Assembly (NCBI GenBank): GCA_009699865.1
Contig: WLNJ01000002.1
Span: 1-64,000, forward strand
Origin: Actinomycetota bacterium
GTDB taxonomy: Bacteria; Actinomycetota; Thermoleophilia; Solirubrobacterales; Solirubrobacteraceae
Direction: 5' to 3'
Length of the DNA stretch: 64,000 bases
Shown here: piece after piece, positions 8,304 through 15,481 of the stretch
Layout: every line of letters starts with the position of its first letter
How positions within the stretch are numbered: position 1 is the stretch's first letter
The notes under the pieces: generated by a model
What the model saw: the letters and a program-made list of their open reading frames with translations, nothing else
The model's database searches: none
Told to the model about the DNA's origin: nothing
Program-made: the position numbers and the translations under genes

Positions 8304-9167
8304 CTACACCACAGGCTGCGTAGGCGGCCCTAGTGGCACAGGCGGCCCTGGTGGCACAGGTGGCACTGGTGGCGCAGGTGACTCAGGGGACTCGTGTGCC
8401 GACTTGGCAACCGAGTGACCCTCCAGCCCTACAAGCTCGAAGTAGAGGACGGAGCTGATCACGCCGCTGGCCGGAAGCCCAAGTACATAAAGGGCCACAT
8501 ACCCAACGCCCAAGATCACCCCGGCGACTCCGCCACCAGCGGAGCCTCCAATAATGGCCGCCAGCAGAGCAGCAATAAGCGCCACAGCCAAAAACAGTGC
8601 GTAGGTGATGACAAGAAGCAGCAGTATCAGCACCAGCCCAAAGCCAAACACGCCCCAGCCGTTCCCCTTCACGAGGTTACGGCTTCGAGCCAAGGCGTCG
8701 AGCGAGAGCCCTTCAACAACAATCACTGGAGTGACGACTGACCACACAACACCGAGGTAAATACCTGGGATCAGGAAGATGAAGTAACCGACAAGCGTTG
8801 CCAGCGACACAAGTAATCCAACCCAGAGCATCGGCCAGATCCGAGTCTTGACGCTCTTGAGGACATCGGGGATTCCCCCAAGGACAAGGCCTCGTTCCTC
8901 GGCCTCAACCACACGTACCACCGAGGCACTGAAGGCCACGGTCGCGGCGATTCCAGCGCCCGCGAGCAGGATCCCAATCACGATAAGTACAAAGACAACG
9001 GATTGGCTGCCACCCGAGCCGATCGCAACAAGCCCGACGATCAGGCCCCCTATCAACGCCAGTGTCCCTAGTAGAAGACCAGATAGGGCTGCCAACCGCC
9101 CAAGTCTCTTCTTGAAGACGAAGATTGCCCGGTGCAGAAGCCTGTCAATGGAAATGTAATTATTCAT
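8304..9167 (-). CDS. Multi-spanning membrane protein (GPDPase membrane-domain-like)
   Basis: A 287-residue integral membrane protein with about six hydrophobic segments between residues 25 and 240 and a cytoplasmic-looking proline-rich tail (repeats of PPVPP/PGPP type). It carries the pattern VVTPVIVVEGLSLDALARS-RNLVKGNGWGVFG found in proteins with a glycerophosphodiesterase-type membrane domain; no enzymatic residues are apparent. It is a paralog of the gene at 9250-9966: both share the KDRIWP/KTRIWPMLW segment, the PVIVVE/PAVVVE motif and the GNGW motif. TAGCCT 6 nt before the ATG suggests its own leaderless promoter. Function unknown. Confidence 0.82.
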   Translation of the reverse strand: MNNYISIDRLLHRAIFVFKKRLGRLAALSGLLLGTLALIGGLIVGLVAIGSGGSQSVVFVLIVIGILLAGAGIAATVAFSASVVRVVEAEERGLVLGGIPDVLKSVKTRIWPMLWVGLLVSLATLVGYFIFLIPGIYLGVVWSVVTPVIVVEGLSLDALARSRNLVKGNGWGVFGFGLVLILLLLVITYALFLAVALIAALLAAIIGGSAGGGVAGVILGVGYVALYVLGLPASGVISSVLYFELVGLEGHSVAKSAHESPESPAPPVPPVPPGPPVPLGPPTQPVV

Positions 9168-9173
9168 AGTGTG

Positions 9174-9179
9174 AGGCTA
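9174..9179 (-). promoter_or_regulatory. Candidate leaderless -10 box
   Basis: TAGCCT on the minus strand, 6 nt before the ATG at 9167. Confidence 0.45.
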
Positions 9180-9190
9180 GGCAGCCGTAC

Positions 9191-9246
9191 GGACAGACCG
9201 CGGTCCCGGGGCGGCACGCACTGGGCCGCCCCGGGACCGCCTGTCC
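9191..9246. terminator. Exceptionally long hairpin between the two membrane paralogs
   Basis: GCGGTCCCGGGGCGGC (9200-9215) and GCCGCCCCGGGACCGC (9225-9240) form a perfect 16-bp stem with a 9-nt loop. Beyond a 3-nt bulge the stem continues for six pairs, GGACAG (9191-9196) with CTGTCC (9241-9246). It follows the stop of the gene ending at 9250 by a few bases and probably terminates it, although no U-run follows on the minus strand. Confidence 0.75.
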
Positions 9247-9249
9247 GCG

Positions 9250-9966
9250 TCAGATACTCGCTGGCGCAGGCGGGGTAGGTCCGGCTGGCGCGCTCGGAAC
9301 AGGAGCGGCCGCCTCCACGAGAACGAAGTACAAGTGCGCGAAAATCAGCCCTGCGACGGGAAGTAGAACAATCGACAGTGCGATTGTCGAAAGGGCAATT
9401 CCAAGCACCCCGCCGATAAGTCCGCCAAAGAGCACACTTCCGAGCAGGATCAGCAGCTCAAGCACAAAGACAACGAGGATCAGGCCAAAGACATTCCAGC
9501 CGTTCCCCTTGATCAGTTCATGACTCCGACCGAGGGCATCAAAGGACCGGTGTTCCACCACTACTGCCGGCTGCCACACAGACCAGATCGTCATCAGGAT
9601 CAGCCCAGGAACCACCAGCAGAACCAGTCCCACGGCGACGGCGATCCCAACAACAACACCAATCCAGATCAGTGGCCAGATCCGATCCTTAACCGAATCG
9701 AAGATCTCCCCAACTGAGCCTGGTTCGGTCCCGCCGTCTTCCGCCTGAACCACGCGGACTACAGCGCCTGTAAAGACCGCCACCGCAACCATCTGGACAA
9801 TCGAACCCAGCATTGATCCAAAGACGCCGAGGTCCCGGGCAAGTGCCTGAATCACCCCCGCGGGAATGAACAGAACTGCTGCCATTCCAATCAGTAGACC
9901 AAAGCGTTTTCCGTAGATATCGAGGGCACGGCTAATGACCGCCCCAGCTGAGAGTTGTGTATTCAT
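9250..9966 (-). CDS. Multi-spanning membrane protein, paralog of the next gene
   Basis: A 238-residue integral membrane protein with about six hydrophobic segments and a short Pro/Ala-rich tail. It shares with the 8304-9167 product the blocks KDRIWPLIW, WQPAVVVEHRSFDALGRS and LIKGNGWNVFG, so the pair arose by duplication. The family resembles membrane domains seen in glycerophosphodiester phosphodiesterases and DUF975-type proteins; a role in envelope physiology is a guess. TACCTT stands 6 nt before its ATG, so it seems to have a promoter separate from lexA, which ends 57 bp upstream. Confidence 0.8.
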   Translation of the reverse strand: MNTQLSAGAVISRALDIYGKRFGLLIGMAAVLFIPAGVIQALARDLGVFGSMLGSIVQMVAVAVFTGAVVRVVQAEDGGTEPGSVGEIFDSVKDRIWPLIWIGVVVGIAVAVGLVLLVVPGLILMTIWSVWQPAVVVEHRSFDALGRSHELIKGNGWNVFGLILVVFVLELLILLGSVLFGGLIGGVLGIALSTIALSIVLLPVAGLIFAHLYFVLVEAAAPVPSAPAGPTPPAPASI

Positions 9967-9972
9967 GCTCTG

Positions 9973-9978
9973 AAGGTA
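9973..9978 (-). promoter_or_regulatory. Candidate leaderless -10 box
   Basis: TACCTT on the minus strand, 6 nt before the ATG at 9966. Confidence 0.45.
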
Positions 9979-10023
9979 TCCCGCCGTTGGCGGAGTGGGG
10001 ACTTGTTCTCGCGGGGACTGGTT

Positions 10024-10653
10024 CTAGCGAACGTCGCGCATCAAACCAACGACACGCCCAACCAGCTGAACCTGATCAGTGATGATCGGCTTGTAAGCCT
10101 TGTTCTCTGCTTCAAGCCTGACCTTCTTGCCCTCTTTGAAGAAGCGCTTGACCGTGGCCTCGCTGTCCTCGCCAACAAGCGCAACGACAATCTCCCCGTC
10201 GCGTGCTTCCTTGGCCTCGGCCACCACGACGAGGTCTCCGTCGAGGATGCCGGCGTCAATCATTGAATCACCGCGAACACGGAGGACAAACTGACCATCC
10301 CGACCCCCAGCCTGCTGAGGGACTTCTACATGGTCCTCAATCAACTCTTCAGCAACAGTGGGACTGCCGGCGGCTACATGGCCGACGACGGGCAGACCAG
10401 GCCCAGACACGAAGCCCTTAACCCCGCGTGTTGCGCGGTCAACCAGCTCCATCGCGCGTGGCTTTGTGGGATCGCGGCGCAGAAGCCCCAGCTTCTCGAG
10501 GTTGGCGAGGTGAGCATGCACTGTTGAGCTTGATGTCAGCCCAACTGCCTTGCCGATGTCCCTGACTGTCGGTGGGTAACCGTGCTCACCAGTGAAGCCA
10601 CGGATGGCGTCCATGATTTCCTGCTGTCGGCGAGTCAGTTCAAACGGGGTCAC
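10024..10653 (-). CDS. lexA: LexA, SOS repressor and autoprotease
   Basis: A 209-residue repressor of DNA-damage genes that cleaves itself on contact with RecA filaments. The N-terminal winged helix (LTRRQQEIMDAIRGF, then GLTSSSTVHAHLANLEKLGLLRR) is followed by the cleavage region VAAGSP (Ala-Gly bond) and the S24 protease with Ser in RGDSMIDAGILDGD and Lys in SEATVKRFF. The GTG at 10653 is preferred over a longer frame because it follows a GAGGAGG Shine-Dalgarno and starts the protein at TPFELTRRQ as in the family. The SOS box 27 bp upstream implies autoregulation; the same operator form controls imuB-dnaE2. Confidence 0.96.
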   Translation of the reverse strand: MTPFELTRRQQEIMDAIRGFTGEHGYPPTVRDIGKAVGLTSSSTVHAHLANLEKLGLLRRDPTKPRAMELVDRATRGVKGFVSGPGLPVVGHVAAGSPTVAEELIEDHVEVPQQAGGRDGQFVLRVRGDSMIDAGILDGDLVVVAEAKEARDGEIVVALVGEDSEATVKRFFKEGKKVRLEAENKAYKPIITDQVQLVGRVVGLMRDVR

Positions 10654-10680
10654 GTGGCCTCCTCGGCGCGTGATAGCTGG

Positions 10681-10694
10681 CGAACGGATGTTCG
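10681..10694 (-). promoter_or_regulatory. LexA (SOS) box of lexA
   Basis: The minus strand reads CGAACATCCGTTCG, matching CGAAC-N4-GTTCG. It differs from the imuB box at one position in the spacer and lies just upstream of a TATCAC sequence that may be the lexA -10 element. Confidence 0.92.
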
Positions 10695-10774
10695 TACAGC
10701 GTAGCCTTCGGCACGGATAGGCGCAACTCCTGCCAGCAGGACCCCGGGGCCAGTCGCGCAATTGGCCGTGGGGC

Positions 10775-10780
10775 TATAAT
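10775..10780 (+). promoter_or_regulatory. -10 box of tRNA-Leu
   Basis: A consensus TATAAT stands 10 nt before the mature tRNA 5' end. No good -35 was recognised. Confidence 0.6.
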
Positions 10781-10790
10781 CCGGCACCAC

Positions 10791-10874
10791 GCGCCTGTGG
10801 CGGAATTGGTAGACGCGCAAGGTTAAGGACCTTGTGACCGAAAGGTCGTGGAGGTTCGATTCCTCTCGGGCGCA
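10791..10874 (+). tRNA. tRNA-Leu (anticodon AAG)
   Basis: An 84-nt class II tRNA. The acceptor arm GCGCCTG pairs with CGGGCGC, the D arm is GGCGGAATTGGTAGACG, and the anticodon stem CAAGG/CCTTG encloses the loop TTAAGGA, which gives anticodon AAG. A long variable arm and the T arm GAGGTTCGATTCCTC follow. CCA is not encoded. An A at position 34 would normally be deaminated to inosine for decoding CUN codons, a less common choice in bacteria than GAG. Confidence 0.95.
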
Positions 10875-10880
10875 TGAAAC

Positions 10881-10906
10881 GGAGCCTCGCCTAACGGCGG
10901 GGCTCC
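10881..10906. terminator. Bidirectional hairpin between tRNA-Leu and secG
   Basis: GGAGCCTCGCC and GGCGGGGCTCC form an 11-bp stem (one G-T pair) with a TAAC loop, placed between two convergent transcription units. Confidence 0.75.
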
Positions 10907-10921
10907 TGCCGTTTGGGGGCG

Positions 10922-11149
10922 TCAGCCGATCTTGAGCATCAGGATCGTGTTCAGTCCGAACACGACCGCAAAGCCAACGGTCCAGCGGTTGAGATTGCGC
11001 TCAACGAGGGAACCACCACCGAAAGGCCCACCGCCACCGCTGCCGCCAAAGGCACCGGACATGCCGGCATCTTTGCCCGAGTGCATGAGGATCAGGCAGA
11101 TCAGGACGATAGAAACGATGACTTGAAGGATTCCTAGAATCAAATACAT
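10922..11149 (-). CDS. secG: Preprotein translocase subunit SecG
   Basis: The 75-residue accessory subunit of the SecYEG channel. It has the two-helix SecG plan: a first membrane segment (LILGILQVIVSIVLICLILM), the conserved cytoplasmic loop HSGKDAGMSGAFGG with a glycine-rich stretch, and a second helix (WTVGFAVVFGLNTILML). The ATG is 10 nt after the stop of the ccmI-like gene. A TAAGCT box, sharing that stop codon, lies 7 nt before the ATG. In many actinobacteria secG follows the gap-pgk-tpi cluster; here it is separate. Confidence 0.93.
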   Translation of the reverse strand: MYLILGILQVIVSIVLICLILMHSGKDAGMSGAFGGSGGGGPFGGGSLVERNLNRWTVGFAVVFGLNTILMLKIG

Positions 11150-11156
11150 TGCCGCC

Positions 11157-11162
11157 AGCTTA
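11157..11162 (-). promoter_or_regulatory. Candidate leaderless -10 box of secG
   Basis: TAAGCT on the minus strand, 7 nt before the secG ATG. It overlaps the TAA stop of the upstream gene, so it could be coincidental. Confidence 0.35.
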
Positions 11163-11468
11163 CTGCTCGGAAGGCTTCTTTACGCCCTCGGCCTCAACCC
11201 TGTGCAGAATTGCGGCAGCATCCGACCGCAGCTCAGCATCGAGCTGCTGCCAATCAGCCTCGCTCAGCTTTCCAGTCCGCCAGTCAAGTTCCGCATCCCG
11301 GATCTCACGCAGCTTGGCGTCGCGCTCAGCTTCCAGTTGGTCCAAGTCAGACGATTGGACATCAGCCTTGTCCCCGCGACGGCCATCAGCCGCATCCTGA
11401 TAGATCGGGGCGCCGATGAATGTCACCACTGCCAGCAGAACCAGCATCACGACAACAAGGCCGATCAC
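11160..11468 (-). CDS. Small membrane protein of the cytochrome c maturation locus (CcmI-like)
   Basis: A 102-residue protein with one N-terminal membrane helix (about 3-20) followed by a charged alpha-helical segment (LDQLEAERDAKLREIRDAELDWRTGKLSEADWQQLDAELR). This organisation, a single helix plus a helical arm with D-W-x-x-G-K-L-x-x-x-D-W, is that of the N-terminal part of CcmI and of small ccm-linked proteins; the TPR part of full CcmI is missing. It overlaps the ccmF stop by 4 nt, so it is translated after ccmF. A role in presenting apocytochrome to the heme lyase is inferred from context. Confidence 0.7.
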   Translation of the reverse strand: MIGLVVVMLVLLAVVTFIGAPIYQDAADGRRGDKADVQSSDLDQLEAERDAKLREIRDAELDWRTGKLSEADWQQLDAELRSDAAAILHRVEAEGVKKPSEQ

Positions 11469-13630
11469 GAGGCCACCTTCTTGCGCTTCCGGGCAACTGG
11501 CCTACGAAGTCGACGGCGAACGGCATGACGAAGTCGGCGGCGAACGGGCTCCCCAGGTGGCCAGATGGCAATCAGGGCGCCAAAGAAGACGATGATTCCG
11601 CCGGCCCAAATCCATGTGACCATTGGCGACACCACGACGCGGAAGGTCGCGGGAGGTGGGTTGCGGAGGTAGGCGCGTGCCACGGCCGCGATCCCAACTG
11701 CTCGGGCAATCGGGGTCAGGTTCCCAAACTTCTTGTCAAGCCTCTCTGCGATCGGAAGAATTGTTGAAGTGTCCGGCTCGACCGCAGCCCAAAGGTCCCG
11801 AAGTGGACCGGCTCTGAGCCCTACATCAGTCTCAGTCTCCCCGGCGAACGCATCGCCAACCGTCGGCGTTTGATTGGCCGGATACCAGCTCTTGGATGTG
11901 TCAAACGTGCCATCTGCTTTGCCGTTGTGGGTGACCACCAGCTCAGCACCAAGCGAGACCCGTTCAGCGTTGACGGCAGCCGTTGGCTGTTTGTAGGTCA
12001 CCGTGTAGCCACGCGTGTGGATGCTCTGTCCGACCTTGAGTGGCACCTCGGTCACTCGCTGGAATGAGGATGAGGCTGCGATGCCGCAGAGCAAGACAGC
12101 GAAGCCGAAGTGCACCACGTAGCCGCCGTAACGCCGACGGTTACGCCTGACTAGTTGCGCCAAGGCCTTCGCGGTCGGCTCGGCTGCCATGGCACGGCGC
12201 GCCCTTACACCCCGCGCGAACTCTTGGAGCACGGTGCAGCCGACCATCGCTGCCAAGACGAATAGGACCAGCGCGGAAACATCGCCGCGAACATCGCCAT
12301 TGAACGCGTACAGCAACACTCCAAAGGCGATCGCAATGCCGGCAGGTCGGGCGATTGACCGCCCCAACTCAGCCAGCCCAGAGCGCCTCCAGGCAACCAG
12401 TGGACCAATGCCCATCAGAGCGACCAAAACCAGCGCGAGCGGGCCAACATACTGGTCAAACCAGGGTGGCCCCACGCTCGACTTAGTGCCTGTGATCGCC
12501 TCGCTGATCAGTGGGAAGAAGGTGCCCCACATCACAACAAACGCGAGACCTACAAGGACTAGGTTCTGCGCGAGGAAGAAACTCTCGCGCGAGATAATCG
12601 CGTCGAGGTGATGCTCGGTCTTGAGCTGCCCCCGGCGCGAGATGACAAGCCAAACCGAAGCCACAAGCTCAATCACGATCAGCGCGACAAAGGTCCAACG
12701 CAGTGTCGCCCCTGGCTCAACGAAGGCGTGGATCGAGCTCAAGATGCCTGACCGGACCAGGAAGGTCCCAAGAATTGAAAGGACCCCGGCGCCAAGCACA
12801 AGGGAGACGTTCCAGAGCTTAAGCATCCCGCGCTTCTCCTGAATTGTCGCTGAGTGGAGGTAAGCGGTTCCCAATAGCCACGGCAGCAGCGCAGCGTTCT
12901 CAACCGCATCCCATGCCCAATATCCACCCCAACCGAGCTCCGTGTACGACCAGCGCGCACCCAAGAGGATGCCGATCCCGAGCGCAAGCCAAGCTGCCAG
13001 AGCAAACCGCCGCGTGGCGAGGAGCCAATCAGCGCCAAGCCTGCGAGTGACAAGGGCGCCGATCGCAAAGGCGAATGGAATCGAGAAGAGGGTGTAACCC
13101 GAGTACAGGGCTGGTGGGTGGATCATCATGCTGGCATGGCGCAGCAGTGGGTTCAGACCAGTCCCCTCGACCGGTACTTGAGCGAGCGTGACAAACGGGT
13201 TGGCCAGAAACACAGTCATGCCAACAAACACGGCGGCAAGAGCAAATAGGACTGCCGTAGCCACGGGAACAACCTCTGCAAGGCGCCCTCTGACAACCCT
13301 CAACGCCAAAGTGGACCAGACGCTCAGAAGCATTGCCCAAAGGAGCAGTGACCCTTCCTGCGATGACCATGCCGCAGCGGCCTTGTAAAGGACAGGCGTG
13401 GTCGTTGAGGAGTGGGTGGCGACCACTTGGAACGAGAAGTCGTCGCCGAGGAACGCGATCTCGAGGACCACAAACGAACCGACAAGCAGCGCCATAAGAA
13501 CTGGCATTGAGCGGCGACCTGAGGCGGCGAGATCACCCCTCCCTGTAACCGAACCGGCGACTGTTGTGATCAGGCCCCAGACCGAAACGCTGAACGCAAT
13601 GAACAGCAGGGAGCGGCCAACGGTTGCCAT
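11465..13630 (-). CDS. ccmF: Cytochrome c heme lyase subunit CcmF
   Basis: A 721-residue polytopic membrane protein that joins heme to apocytochrome c. About a dozen or more membrane segments are visible. The tryptophan-rich heme-handling motif WGGYWAWDAVENAALLPWL lies near residue 235, and a large extracytoplasmic domain occurs near 515-635 before the last helix and a very basic tail. It starts 6 bp after the ccmE stop and overlaps the ccmI-like gene, so ccmE-ccmF-ccmI form one operon. ccmA, ccmB, ccmC and ccmD are not in the window. Confidence 0.94.
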   Translation of the reverse strand: MATVGRSLLFIAFSVSVWGLITTVAGSVTGRGDLAASGRRSMPVLMALLVGSFVVLEIAFLGDDFSFQVVATHSSTTTPVLYKAAAAWSSQEGSLLLWAMLLSVWSTLALRVVRGRLAEVVPVATAVLFALAAVFVGMTVFLANPFVTLAQVPVEGTGLNPLLRHASMMIHPPALYSGYTLFSIPFAFAIGALVTRRLGADWLLATRRFALAAWLALGIGILLGARWSYTELGWGGYWAWDAVENAALLPWLLGTAYLHSATIQEKRGMLKLWNVSLVLGAGVLSILGTFLVRSGILSSIHAFVEPGATLRWTFVALIVIELVASVWLVISRRGQLKTEHHLDAIISRESFFLAQNLVLVGLAFVVMWGTFFPLISEAITGTKSSVGPPWFDQYVGPLALVLVALMGIGPLVAWRRSGLAELGRSIARPAGIAIAFGVLLYAFNGDVRGDVSALVLFVLAAMVGCTVLQEFARGVRARRAMAAEPTAKALAQLVRRNRRRYGGYVVHFGFAVLLCGIAASSSFQRVTEVPLKVGQSIHTRGYTVTYKQPTAAVNAERVSLGAELVVTHNGKADGTFDTSKSWYPANQTPTVGDAFAGETETDVGLRAGPLRDLWAAVEPDTSTILPIAERLDKKFGNLTPIARAVGIAAVARAYLRNPPPATFRVVVSPMVTWIWAGGIIVFFGALIAIWPPGEPVRRRLRHAVRRRLRRPVARKRKKVAS

Positions 13631-13636
13631 GTCAGA

Positions 13637-14047
13637 TCAGGATCCGGCCTTGGCGGCACGGAACTTCGACGGGCACTTGGTCTGAAGCGAATCCTTCTCG
13701 CCAATGTAGGTGCCACCCTTGGGCGCCTTCCTGACAGTGACGATCACTTCCCGGCCAACCCGGAAGGGGTCAGGAACCTGCCCGGTGTAGATGATTGGAA
13801 CGCTGGCAGTGCCAACGCGGTCACGGACCTTGAACCGCAGCTGTCCACCCCCACGCACGACTGACCCTTCAACCACCTTGCCGGTGAGCTGATACGAGCG
13901 GCCAAGCTTGGCCCCGGCGATCAACTGACTCGGTGTCTTTGCCTCGCTGCCAGCACTGAAGCTGGTGTAAATGAGCACAGTGGCGAGACCCAGCGCACAG
14001 ACGAGGGCAACAACAAGGCGGATTGTTCGCTTCCGGGACGGATCCAT
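13637..14047 (-). CDS. ccmE: Heme chaperone CcmE
   Basis: A 136-residue periplasm-facing heme carrier: one N-terminal helix (about 9-28), then an OB-fold (residues 45-125) containing GRSYQLTGKVVEGSV, VPIIYTGQVPDPFRVGREVIV and GTYIGEKDSLQTKCPSKF. The heme-attachment region reads C-P-S-K-F. Known CcmE proteins use either H-x-x-x-Y or, in many actinobacteria and archaea, C-x-x-x-Y; here the Cys form is present but the tyrosine is replaced by Phe. First gene of the ccmE-F-I operon. Confidence 0.92.
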   Translation of the reverse strand: MDPSRKRTIRLVVALVCALGLATVLIYTSFSAGSEAKTPSQLIAGAKLGRSYQLTGKVVEGSVVRGGGQLRFKVRDRVGTASVPIIYTGQVPDPFRVGREVIVTVRKAPKGGTYIGEKDSLQTKCPSKFRAAKAGS

Positions 14048-14288
14048 CTGCAGGGACGGAGCGTACCCGACTCGCGACCCTGTTCAGCCGCCACCCTCAA
14101 GCCGGGCGCGAGCAACCCACAGCAGGAGTCCTTAGATCTTTGCCGAAACTTTGTTGATCGTGATGCGTTTCGAAGGTATGGCCAACCGCAATGGATTCAG
14201 AATGGCAGCCACCCGGCTGATGGATTCAGCGACCGCCAGTCGCGCTTTCCCGGTTGCGACCTCAGCCCCTCCGGGCAATGTCGCAGCG

Positions 14289-14417
14289 ATGCGGGCTCGT
14301 GACCACGACCACCCCAACGACAACGCGCTCTACAGCTGCGTCTGTGGCAGCAGCTTCACCGCCCCAGTCGCAGCAGCTACCCCTTGCCCTCATTGCGGCA
14401 ACGGGCAGCCCTGGTAG
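14289..14417 (+). CDS. Tiny zinc-ribbon protein
   Basis: A 42-residue frame MRARDHDHP...CPHCGNGQPW. It contains two cysteine pairs, C-V-C-G near residue 18 and C-P-H-C-G near 34, spaced as in a minimal zinc ribbon. Upstream in-frame ATGs (from 14151) add a low-complexity stretch with no recognisable organisation, so the later ATG is preferred. It lies just ahead of the winged-helix gene on the same strand. Function unknown. The region 14048-14288 before it shows no other convincing gene. Confidence 0.5.
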   Translation: MRARDHDHPNDNALYSCVCGSSFTAPVAAATPCPHCGNGQPW

Positions 14418-14424
14418 AAGCCTT

Positions 14425-14430
14425 TACTCT
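14425..14430 (+). promoter_or_regulatory. Candidate leaderless -10 box
   Basis: TACTCT, 8 nt before the ATG at 14439. Confidence 0.5.
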
Positions 14431-14438
14431 TCAGGCCC

Positions 14439-14720
14439 ATGGCCTCTTGGACGTTCCTCACAAACCACGCTCACGTGCTGGTCTGCATCGCTAAGGACCC
14501 GGGCGTGCGGGTCCGCGAAATTGCGATCCGAGTCGGGATCACAGAACGAGCCAGCCAACGGATCGTCGGGGAACTTGTGTCCGAGGGTTACGTGGAACGT
14601 CGCCGCGAAGGCCGTCGCAACAGCTACTCAGTCAAGGGTCGGTTGCCCTTGAGGCACCCAATGGACAGCAACCACGCCGTTGGCGAGATCCTCACCGTCC
14701 TCGCGGAGACAGACCAATGA
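14439..14720 (+). CDS. Small winged-helix (MarR-like) regulator
   Basis: A 93-residue protein almost entirely made of one winged-helix domain: WTFLTNHAHVLVCIAKDPGVRVREIAIRVG, recognition helix ITERASQRIVGELVSEGYVERR and wing GRRNSYSVKG, followed by LPLRHPM and a short C-terminal helix. Such minimal HTH proteins are known in actinobacteria, but their targets are not. Its stop overlaps the start of the next gene by 4 nt (ATGA), so the coiled-coil exported protein downstream is in the same operon. Confidence 0.85.
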   Translation: MASWTFLTNHAHVLVCIAKDPGVRVREIAIRVGITERASQRIVGELVSEGYVERRREGRRNSYSVKGRLPLRHPMDSNHAVGEILTVLAETDQ

Positions 14721-15355
14721 CCAAGAGCAAACACACAGTCGGGCTCGTCGCGCTGGCCGTGGTAGCCGCGGTGGCGCTGGGAGTACTCCTCTTCGCCCCG
14801 GGCATCGGCTGTCAAGGCGCCGAAATGTCCAATGCGGCCAAGCACTCACGCAACGCTGCGGCAGCAAGGCACCGCTACGAGTCCCTGACCCAGTACATGG
14901 ACGCCAAGAAGAAGATCCTCCGTAAGCAGCGCTACGCCGCGCAGAAGAAGGCGGCCGCGGACAGCGCCAAAGCCTCCAACCCAACATCGCGATCTGCCTT
15001 CCGCGTTGGCGTCGTGGTTGGAATCTGGAACAGGTTTATCTGGAGCCCTTCCAAGTCTGGAACTGCCGGCAAACTCTCCTCCAGCCAGCTTAGAAACGCC
15101 CGCGTAGCCAACCAAGCTCTTGCTCGCCGCCTTGATCTGCTCCGGGTCAGCGCACTAGACGCCAAGCTCCCTGACTTGGCCTCCGCAGCCAGCCGCGCCC
15201 GAGCGGCACTCGGACAGGTCTCAGTTGACCTTGCCGGCTCAACCTTTACCCCGAAGGCAATCACTTCCGAGAATGACCTGATCAACGAGATCAGACGCAT
15301 TGCCAAGGCACACGGGCTGAAGGTAATGCCCCGCGTACCCACCGGCACGCTCTAA
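14717..15355 (+). CDS. Exported or membrane-anchored helical protein, unknown
   Basis: I do not recognise this 212-residue protein. It has a short basic N terminus, one hydrophobic helix (about 8-30) with a Cys at about 32, a Lys/Ala-rich helical stretch (about 45-85) rich in KKK and QKK, then a mixed region and two further amphipathic helices ending in a basic tail. The hydrophobic segment could be a signal anchor. It overlaps the winged-helix gene by 4 nt, so its expression is tied to that regulator. It converges on tRNA-Gly. Confidence 0.7.
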   Translation: MTKSKHTVGLVALAVVAAVALGVLLFAPGIGCQGAEMSNAAKHSRNAAAARHRYESLTQYMDAKKKILRKQRYAAQKKAAADSAKASNPTSRSAFRVGVVVGIWNRFIWSPSKSGTAGKLSSSQLRNARVANQALARRLDLLRVSALDAKLPDLASAASRARAALGQVSVDLAGSTFTPKAITSENDLINEIRRIAKAHGLKVMPRVPTGTL

Positions 15356-15362
15356 CCCAAGA

Positions 15363-15433
15363 AGCGGGATACGGGAATCGAACCCGTCTCTCCAGATTGG
15401 GAACCTGGCGTTCTACCAATGAACTAATCCCGC
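15363..15433 (-). tRNA. tRNA-Gly (anticodon CCC)
   Basis: A 71-nt tRNA on the minus strand. The acceptor arm GCGGGAT pairs with ATCCCGC, the discriminator is U, and the anticodon stem CCAGG/TCTGG encloses the loop TTCCCAA (anticodon CCC). The T arm is ACGGGTTCGATTCCCGT. CCA is not encoded. Confidence 0.96.
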
Positions 15434-15469
15434 GTACGGGCCTAAGCCTAACGCCCAGCGGCCAACGGG

Positions 15470-15475
15470 TACTCT
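15470..15475 (+). promoter_or_regulatory. Candidate leaderless -10 box
   Basis: TACTCT, 6 nt before the GTG at 15482. Confidence 0.5.
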
Positions 15476-15481
15476 CACAAC

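Noticed and set aside
14132-14323. Minus-strand 63-residue frame upstream of ccmE
   Set aside because: No recognisable domain, start signal or cysteine pattern, and it overlaps the better supported zinc-ribbon frame.
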